A stretch of 64,000 nucleotides of DNA from Dyella sp. RRB7. Lineage in GTDB: Bacteria; Pseudomonadota; Gammaproteobacteria; Xanthomonadales; Rhodanobacteraceae. The translations under genes were made by a program, and so were the position numbers. The notes below the pieces were generated by a model. That model had not been told where the DNA came from. It saw only the letters and a list, made by a program, of their open reading frames with translations, and did not search any database. The stretch is from NCBI RefSeq assembly GCF_022761115.1, contig NZ_JAKWJS010000001.1, forward strand, positions 930,001 to 994,000, given 5' to 3'. Below are positions 8,754 to 17,169 of the stretch, piece after piece. How positions within the stretch are numbered: the stretch's first letter is position 1; each line of letters starts with the position of its first letter.

Positions 8754-9331
8754 CGATGCTCACCCACTTCAACCACGCTGACCGCGCCCGTCAGCCACGA
8801 CACATTGACCTGCCACTGCCGGCGCTCGCGCTGCAGCGTGATATGTCCCCCGGTGGAACTGCCGTCCGGGAAAAAGCGGATGCGCCCAGTGGTCGCGTCG
8901 ACCTGGTCTTCCTTGGCGCTGGTGATGCCGATGCGCATGCCCGAGGGCAGCCGCACCGGCGCACCACCATCGGCCCGATAGGTGTTGCCGCGCGTGTCCA
9001 CCTCGAAGGTGTGTTCGTTGCCGTGCACGATGGCCTGGGTACGCGTGGCGCGCAGGGCCGCGGCCAGCTCACCGCTGGCGGCAGCCACGCGCGCGCTGGC
9101 CAGGCCTTGTGTCACCGATACGGCCACGGCGGCGGCGGCAACGCCGATCAGCAGGATCACCGCCAGCATTTCCAGCAGGGTAAAGCCCCGCTGCGCCTTT
9201 CTCCCCTCCCCTGCCTGCAGGGGAGGGTTGGGGAGGGGGCGCTCTTTGCCGCTCGCCCACACCCCCTCCCAACCTCCCCCTGCTTGCAGGGGGAGGAGTT
9301 CAGGGGGCACGCGTAGCGGCGTAGGCAACAT
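8750..9331 (-). CDS. gspH: T2SS minor pseudopilin GspH, unusual N-terminal extension
   Basis: The mature part is clear: G|FTLLEMLAVILLIGVAAAAVAVSV, then a beta-rich GspH domain (ATRTQAIVHGNEHTFEVDTRGNTYRADGG). The start is not clear. The first ATG 8 nt after the gspG stop is at 9331 and would give 193 residues with a leader of roughly 50 residues, about five times the normal prepilin leader. That leader is encoded by two GC-rich palindromic repeats (9204-9227 and 9273-9296). A GTG near 9252-9254, or a CTG within the repeat, are alternative starts. GspH links the GspG body to the tip complex. Identity is sure; the start codon is doubtful. Confidence 0.88.
   Translation of the reverse strand: MLPTPLRVPPELLPLQAGGGWEGVWASGKERPLPNPPLQAGEGRKAQRGFTLLEMLAVILLIGVAAAAVAVSVTQGLASARVAAASGELAAALRATRTQAIVHGNEHTFEVDTRGNTYRADGGAPVRLPSGMRIGITSAKEDQVDATTGRIRFFPDGSSTGGHITLQRERRQWQVNVSWLTGAVSVVEVGEHR
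9204..9296. repeat. Pair of inverted GC-rich palindromic repeats inside the gspH 5' region
   Basis: Two hairpins face each other. Hairpin one has arms CCCTCCCCTGC (9204-9214) and GCAGGGGAGGG (9217-9227). Hairpin two has arms CCTCCCCCTGC (9273-9283) and GCAGGGGGAGG (9286-9296). Their outer tails, GGGTTGGGGAGGGGG (from 9225) and CCCCCTCCCAACC (from 9262), are also nearly complementary, so the whole unit can fold on itself. A related unit follows tatD (20383-20406). The pattern is that of a repetitive extragenic palindrome pair, but here it lies between the gspG stop and the gspH prepilin motif. Confidence 0.85.
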
Positions 9332-9338
9332 CGCTGGA

Positions 9339-9764
9339 CTACTGCCAGTTGCCCACGTCGGCGCTATAGCCATCGCCGCCGGGCTTGCCGTCCTGGCCAT
9401 AGAAGATCAGGTCGAAGTTACCGTGATCACCGGGGTACTTGTAGCCAAAGTCGTGGCCCCACGGATCGTGCAGTTCGGACTCTTTCGCATACGGGCCCTG
9501 CCAGTTGCGCGCGTTGGCTGGTTTCACCAGCAGGTCCTGCAGTTGCTGCGGCGGCGTGCCGTTGTCCAGCGCGTAGTTCTCGATCTTCTGGCTGAGCGTG
9601 GTGAGCTGGGCCTTGCCGGCACCGTACTTGCCCTTGTCGACGTTCTTGCCGACCTGCGTCACCACCACCGCGCCGATGATGCCGATCAGTACGATCACCG
9701 CCAGCATTTCCAGCAAGGTGAAACCACGGTTGGAGCGGAGACGGCGGATGTTGCTTTGTCGCAT
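9339..9764 (-). CDS. gspG: T2SS major pseudopilin GspG
   Basis: 141 residues from the ATG at 9764, preceded by GAGG at good spacing; an ATG 18 nt further up would include that ribosome site. Leader MRQSNIRRLRSNRG|FTLLEMLAVIVLIGIIGAVVV with Phe+1 and Glu+5. The C-terminal calcium loop of major pseudopilins is intact (HDPWGHDFGYKYPGDHG; FYGQDGKPGGDGYSADVGNW). It polymerises into the periplasmic pseudopilus that drives substrates through the secretin. It lies 34 nt after gspF. Confidence 0.96.
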   Translation of the reverse strand: MRQSNIRRLRSNRGFTLLEMLAVIVLIGIIGAVVVTQVGKNVDKGKYGAGKAQLTTLSQKIENYALDNGTPPQQLQDLLVKPANARNWQGPYAKESELHDPWGHDFGYKYPGDHGNFDLIFYGQDGKPGGDGYSADVGNWQ

Positions 9765-9798
9765 GGGGAGCCTCGTGATCATTCGATAAGGGCGGCGG

Positions 9799-11016
9799 TT
9801 ATTGGATATTGCTGGTAAGACTGAGCAGGGGCAGCAGGATCGCCGCCATGATGATCGCCACCAGCACGGTCATCACGATGGTGAGCGCCGGCACCAGTGC
9901 GGCCAGCAGGCGATCGATGGCGCGACGGCTCTCCAGCTCGAAGGTGTCGGCCACCTTGAGCAGCATGGTGTCGAGCTGGCCGGCCTCTTCGCCCACCTGC
10001 ACCATCTGCAGGGCCAGCCGCGGAAAACGTTGCGACTGCGCCAGCGCGAGGCTGAGCCCGGCACCGCCTTTGACTTGTTCGGTGGCCTGCTCCAGCGCCT
10101 GGTCGAGCGCGCGATTGGCGGTGACCTGGCGCGCGATGCTCAATGAGGACAACAACGGCACGCCATTCTTCAGCAGCGTGCCCAACGTGCGCGCGATGCG
10201 CGCGGTCTGCACCTTCAGCAGCAACGGGCCGACCACGCGCATGGTCAGCAGCCGCGCATGCCAGGCCAGTTGCGTGGCCGGGTCGCGCAAGCGCGAACGC
10301 GCGATCACCACGCCCATCACCAGCAAGATCAGCAGCAACCACCACCACGCCTGCAGCGTGCCACCCACCGCCAGCACGGCCTGGGTGATCCACGGGATGG
10401 GTACCTGCATGTCTTCGAAGATGGGCACGAATTGCGGCACCACGTAAGCCAGCAGCAGCAACAGCGAACCGAGCACGCCCACCATCAGGAACGCCGGATA
10501 GATCAGCGCATTGACGATGCTGCCGCGCAGTTGTTGCGAGCGTTCGAGATATTCGGCCAGGCGACGCAAGGTGTCTTCCAGCGAACCGCCCGCCTCGCCC
10601 GCGCGCACCAGGCTGACGTAGAGCTTGGGAAAGATGCCGTGCTCGTCGTCCAGCGCCTGCGACAACGGCGTGCCGCCGCGCACGCGATCACGCACGCGCT
10701 CGATCAGTTTCTTCGCGGTGAGGCCTTCGGGCAGGTCCATCAGGATGCCCAGCGCGCGATCCAGCGGCTGGCCCGCGCCCAGCAGCGTCGCCAACTGGTG
10801 GGTGAACTGCGCGAGCTGGTCACCGGTAAACGGGCCACGACGGAACCACGCGGCCAGGCCACTGCCGCCGCCCTCGGCGCCGGCGGCCTGTGCATCGAGC
10901 GGCGTATGGCCCTGGTCCTGCAGGCGGCTGACCACCTCCTCGACGCTGGCGGCTTCCATCTGACCCTGCAGTATTTCGCCGGCAGCGCTGACGGCGCGGT
11001 AGCGGAACTGCGACAT
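9799..11016 (-). CDS. gspF: T2SS inner-membrane platform protein GspF
   Basis: 405 residues, three transmembrane helices and two GspF/PilC-type cytoplasmic helical domains. The first domain (FTHQLATLLGAGQPLDRAL) is near residues 70-190 and the second (TARIARTLGTLLKNGVPLLSSL) near 270-395. It is the polytopic core of the assembly platform, moving or rotating with the GspE hexamer to add pseudopilins. The start overlaps the gspE stop as TGATG. Confidence 0.96.
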   Translation of the reverse strand: MSQFRYRAVSAAGEILQGQMEAASVEEVVSRLQDQGHTPLDAQAAGAEGGGSGLAAWFRRGPFTGDQLAQFTHQLATLLGAGQPLDRALGILMDLPEGLTAKKLIERVRDRVRGGTPLSQALDDEHGIFPKLYVSLVRAGEAGGSLEDTLRRLAEYLERSQQLRGSIVNALIYPAFLMVGVLGSLLLLLAYVVPQFVPIFEDMQVPIPWITQAVLAVGGTLQAWWWLLLILLVMGVVIARSRLRDPATQLAWHARLLTMRVVGPLLLKVQTARIARTLGTLLKNGVPLLSSLSIARQVTANRALDQALEQATEQVKGGAGLSLALAQSQRFPRLALQMVQVGEEAGQLDTMLLKVADTFELESRRAIDRLLAALVPALTIVMTVLVAIIMAAILLPLLSLTSNIQ

Positions 11017-12749
11017 CAGCCCTCCTGCGTTACGCGCAGGACCTCCTCAAGGGTGGTAATGCCCGCCACCGCCTTGGCGATACCATCCTCGTACATCGTG
11101 CGCATGCCCTCGCTGCGCGCCAGCCGCTCGATCTCGCCGGCATCGGCGCGCTGCATCACCAGGCGGCGCAGGGGATCGGTCATCACCAGGAATTCCATGA
11201 TGGCGCGGCGGCCCCGATAACCGGTGGGATTGGCGGCGCTGCTGCCGGGTTTCCACAAGCGGATGGGGCGCTCGTCGGTGTACTTGTGCAGCTCGAACTG
11301 CTCGATCACTTCCGGCAGCGCCTCGTAGGGCGTCGCCGTTTCCGGATCGAGCCGCCGCACCAGTCGCTGCGCCAGGATGCCGTTGACGGTGGAGCCGAGC
11401 AGGTAATCCTCCACGCCCATGTCGAGCAGGCGCGTGATGCCGCCGGCCGCGCTGTTGGTATGCAGCGTGGACAGCACCAGATGGCCGGTGAGCGCGGACT
11501 GGATGGCGATGCGGCAGGTTTCCAGGTCGCGCATTTCGCCGATCATGATCACGTCCGGATCCTGGCGCACGATGGAACGCAGCGCGCCGGCGAAATCCAG
11601 GCCGATCTGCGGCTTCACCTGGATCTGGTTGATGCCTTCGATCTGGTACTCGACCGGGTCTTCGACGGTGATGATCTTCACGTCCGGCGTGTTGATCTTC
11701 GACAGCGCCGTGTACAGCGTGGTGGTTTTGCCCGAACCCGTCGGGCCGGTGACCAGCAGAATGCCGTGCGGCCGTTCCAGCACGTCGATGAAGCGCTGCT
11801 GGAAGTTGTCGGTGAAGCCCAGCGAGGCGAAATCGAACACCACCGACTCGCGGTCGAGGATACGCATCACCACCGATTCGCCGAAGCTGGTGGGCACGGT
11901 GGACACGCGCAGGTCCAGCTCCTTGCCCTGCACCCGCAGCTGAATGCGCCCGTCCTGCGGCAGGCGGCGCTCGGCGATATTGAGCTTGGCCATGATCTTC
12001 ACGCGCGAGATCACCGCCGCGGTGGAACTGGACGGCGGCGCTTCCACTTCGTGCAGCACGCCATCGATGCGATAGCGCACCTTCAGGCGGTTCTCGAACG
12101 GCTCGATATGCACGTCGGACGCGCGCTGTTCCACCGCGCGCTGCAGGATCAGGTTGACCAGGCGGATCACCGGCGCCTCGGAGGCGAGGTCGCGCAGGTG
12201 CTCCACGTCGTCTTCCACCGCGGCGCTGCCGTCGAGGTTCTCCACGATGGTGCCCATCGCGGAACGGCCGCTGCCGTAATAACGTTCGATCAGGTCGTCG
12301 ATTTCCGAGCGCAGGCCGATGCGCAGCGCCACCGGGCGCCCGGCGGCCAGCTGAATCGCCTGCTGCGGATAGGTATCCGCCGGATCGGCCACCACCAACG
12401 CCAGCCCGTCCTCGCCCACCCGCACCGGCACCACGTGCTGCTGCTTGAGGAAGCGGCTGGACACATCCAGCTCGGCCGGCGGCAGCTCGGGGGCATCGCG
12501 GGCCGACAACAGCGGCGTTTGCAGCAACTCGGCCCAGGCTTCGGCCAGGTCGCGCTCGGAAACCAGCCCGAGCCGCGCCATCAGCGCGGTCAGCGTGCCG
12601 TCCGGGGATTCCTCGTGGAGCCTGCGCGCGCGCGCGAAATCCGTGTCCTTCAGCCGCCCACGGGAGACCAGCAGCGCACAGACCGCCGTTTCCTGGCTGT
12701 CCATCGCCCGTCCCTCCTCGTTGGCCGCCGGCCTAGCGACTGCCGACAT
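11016..12749 (-). CDS. gspE: T2SS assembly ATPase GspE (XpsE type), tetracysteine motif missing
   Basis: 577 residues from the ATG at 12749, chosen for the GGGGTGA just upstream and a normal N-domain start. Two N-terminal T2SSE_N-like domains come first (CALLVSRGRLKDTDFARARRL; VVPVRVGEDGLALVVADP). The ATPase core has Walker A GPTGSGKTTTLY near 331-342, an Asp box, Walker B VIMIGEMRDLET near 400 (Met replaces the usual Ile) and a His box LVLSTLHTNSAAGGITRLLDMG near 423. The zinc-binding CxxC...CxxC segment of most GspE proteins should fall at about 465-511, but the sequence there (RRLDPETATPYEAL to WKPGSSAANPTGYRGRR) has no cysteine. It powers pseudopilus assembly and heads the operon. Confidence 0.96.
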   Translation of the reverse strand: MSAVARPAANEEGRAMDSQETAVCALLVSRGRLKDTDFARARRLHEESPDGTLTALMARLGLVSERDLAEAWAELLQTPLLSARDAPELPPAELDVSSRFLKQQHVVPVRVGEDGLALVVADPADTYPQQAIQLAAGRPVALRIGLRSEIDDLIERYYGSGRSAMGTIVENLDGSAAVEDDVEHLRDLASEAPVIRLVNLILQRAVEQRASDVHIEPFENRLKVRYRIDGVLHEVEAPPSSSTAAVISRVKIMAKLNIAERRLPQDGRIQLRVQGKELDLRVSTVPTSFGESVVMRILDRESVVFDFASLGFTDNFQQRFIDVLERPHGILLVTGPTGSGKTTTLYTALSKINTPDVKIITVEDPVEYQIEGINQIQVKPQIGLDFAGALRSIVRQDPDVIMIGEMRDLETCRIAIQSALTGHLVLSTLHTNSAAGGITRLLDMGVEDYLLGSTVNGILAQRLVRRLDPETATPYEALPEVIEQFELHKYTDERPIRLWKPGSSAANPTGYRGRRAIMEFLVMTDPLRRLVMQRADAGEIERLARSEGMRTMYEDGIAKAVAGITTLEEVLRVTQEG

Positions 12750-13047
12750 GCATTCACCCCGCTTCCTGGTTCTCATGGCTATGCGCATGCCGTCCCCCAA
12801 CGGCATGAAGGTGCATTGTTAACACACCCGTTGGCTGCTGCGCGAGCACGGTTTCTCACGTTGGCTCACTAGTGTGGACCACGGACAAATCGCCAGGTTC
12901 AGCCCGCCCTGGAGGGTAGCCATGCAGAATGACGGTTAGCTTGCCGTGCCCGGTTTCACCAGGGCGACATGCATTCGCAAGAAGTCGCCGTCTGAAATAG
13001 AACCGGCGCCCGCAGGCGCCGGTTCTCCACCCAACGCGGGGGAGGGT
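12750..13047. other. Gap between the gspE start and the adhesin stop
   Basis: 298 nt. It should hold the promoter of the secretion operon (minus strand, nearest 12750) and the terminator of the adhesin gene (13000-13025). I see no convincing open frame and no clear -35/-10 pair on the minus strand. Confidence 0.5.
13000..13025 (-). terminator. Intrinsic terminator of the adhesin gene
   Basis: Perfect 11-bp stem GAACCGGCGCC / GGCGCCGGTTC with loop CGCA, 22 nt beyond the adhesin stop. Read on the minus strand it is followed by CTATTTC, a weak U-rich tract. Position and strength suit a terminator that insulates the secretion operon from the adhesin transcript. Confidence 0.75.
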
Positions 13048-16000
13048 TTACCAACCCACGCCCACACCCACGCCACCGGAGCTCTCCCCGCCGCTGATCG
13101 CCGCGCCGAACGTCACATTGGTGTTGGTACCCACCTGACGCGCATAGCCCACTGAAAGGGCCTGCTGGTCGCGGTAGCCACCCACGCCCACGCCGAGCCG
13201 GTTGGCGGTATTGATGCCTTGCGTACTGAAGGACATCTGCGCCATCGCCGCTCCCATCGCACCGACACGATTGACCCGGCGGTTCACGGTGTTGAATTGA
13301 TCGTTGACCTGGTCACGCAGGGCGTTGAGGTCACTGCTGCTGGCGAAACTACCCAGCTTGCCGTCGGTGTACGCGTTAGCTTGCTGCAAAGTGCGCTGGT
13401 CGCCGGCATCAGCATAGGTTTTGGCCGTAGCGAGCGCTTCCTGCACCTGGCCGAAGTTCGCCGCGTCCGATACCTGGGTGCCCGCCGCCACGTTGGTGAT
13501 CTGGCGCGGCGCGGCGGCCGTCCCCACCGATACCGTGTTGGCGCGATCGGCCACCGAGCCCTGGCCCAGCGCCACGGCGTTCGCGGCCGTTACCTGCGCG
13601 CCCTGGCCCAGCGCAGTGCCCGAGGCGGCGGTTACCGATGCACTCTCGCCCACCGCCACCGCATTGGTACCCGCCGCCCCGATGCTGGTGTTAGCGCCCA
13701 CCGCGACGCTGCCGTCCGCATGCACCTGGGCGTTGCCGCCGATGGCCGTGTCGTTGGCGCCAGCCGCATAGGCATCACCGCCGATCGCCGTGCCATAGCT
13801 GCCACCGGCTGACGCGCCATGACCCACGGCCACGCCTTTGCTACCGCTGACCACCGAGGCTGCGGCGGTACCGTCGGCGACCGCGCGATCGCCCAGGCCG
13901 TTGGAGTTCCACGCGCCATTCAGTGCATTCACCTGCTGCTGCACCACGGCAAGGCCCGCGAAGGCGTTGCGCAGGGCACCATCCAGCGCGCCCAGCGCAT
14001 CGCCCACGTTGTAGTAGCTGGCGCCCTGCGTCCAGAACGAAGGGCCCGTGATATCTCCACCGCTGGTCATCGCCGTGCCGCCGCCCAGCAGGCTCAGTAT
14101 CCCCTGCAGCTGGCCGACGTTGGCCGCATCGGTGGTGACGCCGCTGGTGGCGACATGGCTGATGATGGTGCCGCCGTTGCCGGCCAGGGTGATGCGCTGC
14201 TTGTCGGCGGTGTCATACATCACCGCACCATCCAGGGCGGTGTTGACGCCACCGAGCGCCGCCTGCAACTGCTGCACGTTCACCGCATCGGTGGCTTCGG
14301 TGCCGGCCGCCACGTTGGTGATCTGTCGGTTGATGGCCGGATGCACTTCGCCCGCGGCGTCCGTCCAAGCAGCCGCCGCGCCCACCGATACCGTATTGGC
14401 ACGATCGGCCAGCGAGCCGGCACCGAGCGCCACGCTGTTGGTGGCGTCCTTGGTGGTCCAGGCATTGCTGCCCAGCACGCTGGCGTTCACCGCCTGCGCG
14501 TAGCTGTTGTAGCCCACCACGGTGGCTCCATCCTCGGTCGCCCATGCTTCCGAACCGATCGCGGTGGTGTAGTCGCCACGGGTAATGGAGTTGGCGTCCT
14601 GGCCAGCCAGGGCATGCTGGCCGAAAGCGGCGCTATTGACGCCCATGGCGCCGGCGCTTTCACCGACCGCCGTGCCGGCCATCGAAGCGTTGGTATTGGC
14701 GCCTACCGCCGTGCCAGCATCCTCGGCATAACTACCCGTACCCACCGTGGTGGCATAAACGCCATTGGCCGTGGCGCCCGAACCCAGTGCCGTGCTTGCC
14801 CACGAAGAGGCGTAGCTGCCCGCACCGAACGCGCTCGCTTGCCAGGCATCGGCGGCCGAGAAAGCGCCTACGGCGGTGCCGAAGATACCGTTGGACTCGC
14901 TGCCTGGCCCCATCACCACGCTGTACGCGCCGTTGGCCTGGCTACCATTGCCGATGGCGACGCCGGCGGCGGCGTTGTTGATGCTGTTGTAACCAAGGGC
15001 AATACCCCCGTTATAGGCCTGGCTGTTCGCACCCAGCGCCACGCTGTTGTCGCTGCCGGCAAGGCTGCCATAGCCCAGTGCCACGCCATACTGTCCCCCC
15101 GCATAGGCGCCATGGCCCAGCGCCGCCGAACCCTGACCCAGCGCAAAGCTGCCCGCGCCCAGCGCCACGCTATTGGCGCCTTCCGCATCCGCGCCCGCGC
15201 CATAGGCCGCACTGTTGGCGCCTACCGCGAAACTGTTGGCACCCGCCGCCACTGAGTGTTCGCCCAAGGCCAGCGCGTCGTCGCTGCCATCCCTTGCGCC
15301 ATCCGCCGCGAGGTAGTGCGTAGCGTCTGCGGCGCCCTGAACAACCGCATCCAGCTGCGCCTTGTTCACGGCATCGGTAGACGCCGTGCCCGCCGCCACG
15401 TTGGTGATCTGCCGTTCGCTGCCGACGTCGCCGACGGAAACGCTGTTGTCGCGATCGGCGACCGAGGCCGCGCCGAGCGCCACGCTGTTGGCGCTCCAGA
15501 CCTGGGCGAAATGGCCCAGTGCGGTGCTGTAATCACCGATTGCCTGAGCAGCGCCGCCCAGCGCCGTGGCGTAATCGCCGGTCGCCGAGGTGGAGGAAAA
15601 AAAGATGCCGCCCAGCGGCAGTGCGGCGCCGACGGCGACGCTGTTGCTGCCCAAAGCCATGCTGCCATGGCCGACGGCCAAACTATCGTTGCCTTGAGCT
15701 CGCGAGTTGTAGCCAAGCGCGACGCCATAAGCGCCGATGGCTCGTGCCCCCGCGCCGAAGCTCGAGGTGCTCGCACCCAAAGCTTGACTGAAGGCACCCA
15801 CCGCAGTGGAGGCCACACTCGCGGCATTGGCGTTGTGGCCGTAGGCCGAGGCGTCATCGCCCACGGCGAGGGAACTATAGCCGCTGGCGGTGCCGTACTC
15901 TCCCAGCGCGCTGGCGCCTTGGCCCAGCGCTGCCGAGCCCTGGCCCAGCGCAAAGCTGCCCGCGCCCAGCGCCACGCTATTGGCGCCTTCCGCATCCGCG

Positions 16001-16875
16001 CCCGCGCCATAGGCCGCACTGTTGGCGCCTATCGCAAAACTGTTCGCACCCGCCGCCACCGCGTGTTCGCCCAAGGCCAACGCGTCCTCGCTACCGTCTG
16101 TCCGGCCGTCGGCGGCAAACAGATGGCTGGCGACCGCGGTGCTGTTGCCCAACTGCGCCAGTTGCTGGTTCGTGCTGTCCAGCTGCGCGCCGTTCACCGC
16201 ATCGGTGCTGGTGCTGTTGACGTTGCCGGCCGCCACGTTGGTGATCTGCCGCTCGCTGCCGGCGGCGCCCACCGAGACCGCATTGGCCCGATCGGCAACC
16301 GATCCCGCACCCAGCGCCACGCTGTTGTCGCTATTGGCCACGCTGCCGTAACCCAGCGCCAAGCCATACAGCCCCAGCGCGTTGGTGCCTTGCCCCAATG
16401 CCATCGAGCCTTGGCCCCAAGCCCCACTGCCCGCGCCCATGGCTACACTGCCGATGCCGGACGCGTACGAACCCGCGCCATAGGCCGCACTGTTGTCACC
16501 CACCGCAAAGCTGTTGGCGCCCGCCGCTACCGAATGCTGGCCCAGCGCCAACGCATCTTCGCTGCCGTCCGTCTGGCCGGCAGCGGCGAACAGGTGACTG
16601 GCCATTGCGGCATCGCTTGGTGCAGCGATGCCGCTTCCCTGCCTATCGAGTCGATGAACAACACGTGCCGGAGCTTCCGCCAGCGCCTGCTTTTCGACCG
16701 CGACATCCGCCGCCATGGCAGACATGCCGCTCGTTGCCATCAAGGCGCCAGCGGATATCACGGCGATGCGCACGCAGCGCGACGCACCTGCCTTGCCGGC
16801 CATCCTCGCCAGTTCGGAAGCGATGACGAGCTGGCCCAGCGACTTGTTCCACACTTTGCTATAGATCTTGTTCAT
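13048..16875 (-). CDS. Giant trimeric autotransporter adhesin (YadA/Hia family)
   Basis: 1275 residues. The N-terminus is an extended signal peptide (ESPR type): MNKIYSKVWNKSLGQLVIAS, then a hydrophobic core ending in AMA. The passenger is almost wholly YadA-like left-handed beta-roll head repeats (14-residue units such as NSVALGAGS and GTALGQGA), in at least four blocks. Three of the blocks open with related DGxxDGSxDALALGxHxVAAGANSFAxG stretches. Blocks are joined by neck motifs (VSVGAAGSERQITNVAAG, STDAVNGAQL). A short coiled coil (FNTVNRRVNRVGAMGAAMAQMSF) leads to the four-strand membrane anchor ending GVGVGVGW. It trimerises in the outer membrane and binds surfaces. The stalk is very short relative to the head, and internal DNA repeats are present. 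Confidence 0.95.
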   Translation of the reverse strand: MNKIYSKVWNKSLGQLVIASELARMAGKAGASRCVRIAVISAGALMATSGMSAMAADVAVEKQALAEAPARVVHRLDRQGSGIAAPSDAAMASHLFAAAGQTDGSEDALALGQHSVAAGANSFAVGDNSAAYGAGSYASGIGSVAMGAGSGAWGQGSMALGQGTNALGLYGLALGYGSVANSDNSVALGAGSVADRANAVSVGAAGSERQITNVAAGNVNSTSTDAVNGAQLDSTNQQLAQLGNSTAVASHLFAADGRTDGSEDALALGEHAVAAGANSFAIGANSAAYGAGADAEGANSVALGAGSFALGQGSAALGQGASALGEYGTASGYSSLAVGDDASAYGHNANAASVASTAVGAFSQALGASTSSFGAGARAIGAYGVALGYNSRAQGNDSLAVGHGSMALGSNSVAVGAALPLGGIFFSSTSATGDYATALGGAAQAIGDYSTALGHFAQVWSANSVALGAASVADRDNSVSVGDVGSERQITNVAAGTASTDAVNKAQLDAVVQGAADATHYLAADGARDGSDDALALGEHSVAAGANSFAVGANSAAYGAGADAEGANSVALGAGSFALGQGSAALGHGAYAGGQYGVALGYGSLAGSDNSVALGANSQAYNGGIALGYNSINNAAAGVAIGNGSQANGAYSVVMGPGSESNGIFGTAVGAFSAADAWQASAFGAGSYASSWASTALGSGATANGVYATTVGTGSYAEDAGTAVGANTNASMAGTAVGESAGAMGVNSAAFGQHALAGQDANSITRGDYTTAIGSEAWATEDGATVVGYNSYAQAVNASVLGSNAWTTKDATNSVALGAGSLADRANTVSVGAAAAWTDAAGEVHPAINRQITNVAAGTEATDAVNVQQLQAALGGVNTALDGAVMYDTADKQRITLAGNGGTIISHVATSGVTTDAANVGQLQGILSLLGGGTAMTSGGDITGPSFWTQGASYYNVGDALGALDGALRNAFAGLAVVQQQVNALNGAWNSNGLGDRAVADGTAAASVVSGSKGVAVGHGASAGGSYGTAIGGDAYAAGANDTAIGGNAQVHADGSVAVGANTSIGAAGTNAVAVGESASVTAASGTALGQGAQVTAANAVALGQGSVADRANTVSVGTAAAPRQITNVAAGTQVSDAANFGQVQEALATAKTYADAGDQRTLQQANAYTDGKLGSFASSSDLNALRDQVNDQFNTVNRRVNRVGAMGAAMAQMSFSTQGINTANRLGVGVGGYRDQQALSVGYARQVGTNTNVTFGAAISGGESSGGVGVGVGW
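15137..15224. repeat. 88-bp exact direct repeat in the adhesin head, copy 1
   Basis: Bases 15137-15224 are identical to 15944-16031. The spacing is 807 bp, a multiple of three (269 codons), so recombination between the copies would delete or add one head block without a frameshift. Similarity continues imperfectly on both sides. Confidence 0.9.
15944..16031. repeat. 88-bp exact direct repeat in the adhesin head, copy 2
   Basis: Second copy of the unit at 15137-15224, with no mismatch over 88 bases. It encodes the head stretch around GADAEGANSVALGAGSFALG. Lack of silent differences between copies points to recent duplication or gene conversion. Confidence 0.9.
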
Positions 16876-17169
16876 GGCTCAGGACACTCCCCAATATGCT
16901 TGTCCCGGCGCATACGCCATGGCTGGTGCATGCGCCGAATAACGTGGATGGCGCCGGTCATCCGGCGTACTTCTGTTCGCGCGTGCATCGCGTGGCCACA
17001 CGCCGTTGCCCGCTCCGGCAAAAAACGTGGCGAATGGCACGCACGAACCCGCATCGCGGCGCAGCGGCCGCAACGACTTCATCCCTCTTGTGATCCGCTA
17101 CGCCATGCGAATGGCGTTATTCCAACGGACGCCGCTTGATCAAGGCGGCGCCCCCTTGCCATACGGCTT
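16876..17169. other. Gap between adhesin start and protease stop
   Basis: 294 nt. It must carry the adhesin promoter (minus strand) and the 3' end of the protease transcript. Two hairpins are visible near the protease end: CGCCAT-GCGA-ATGGCG (17101-17116) and a near-palindrome around CGCCGCTTGATCAAGGCGGCG (about 17130-17150). Neither has a good U-run. No believable gene. Confidence 0.45.

Noticed and set aside
13048..16875. Regular repeats that might be taken for a CRISPR array or a tandem satellite
   Set aside because: The periodicity is about 42 nt and in frame, encoding 14-residue YadA head units. There are no unique spacers between constant repeats.
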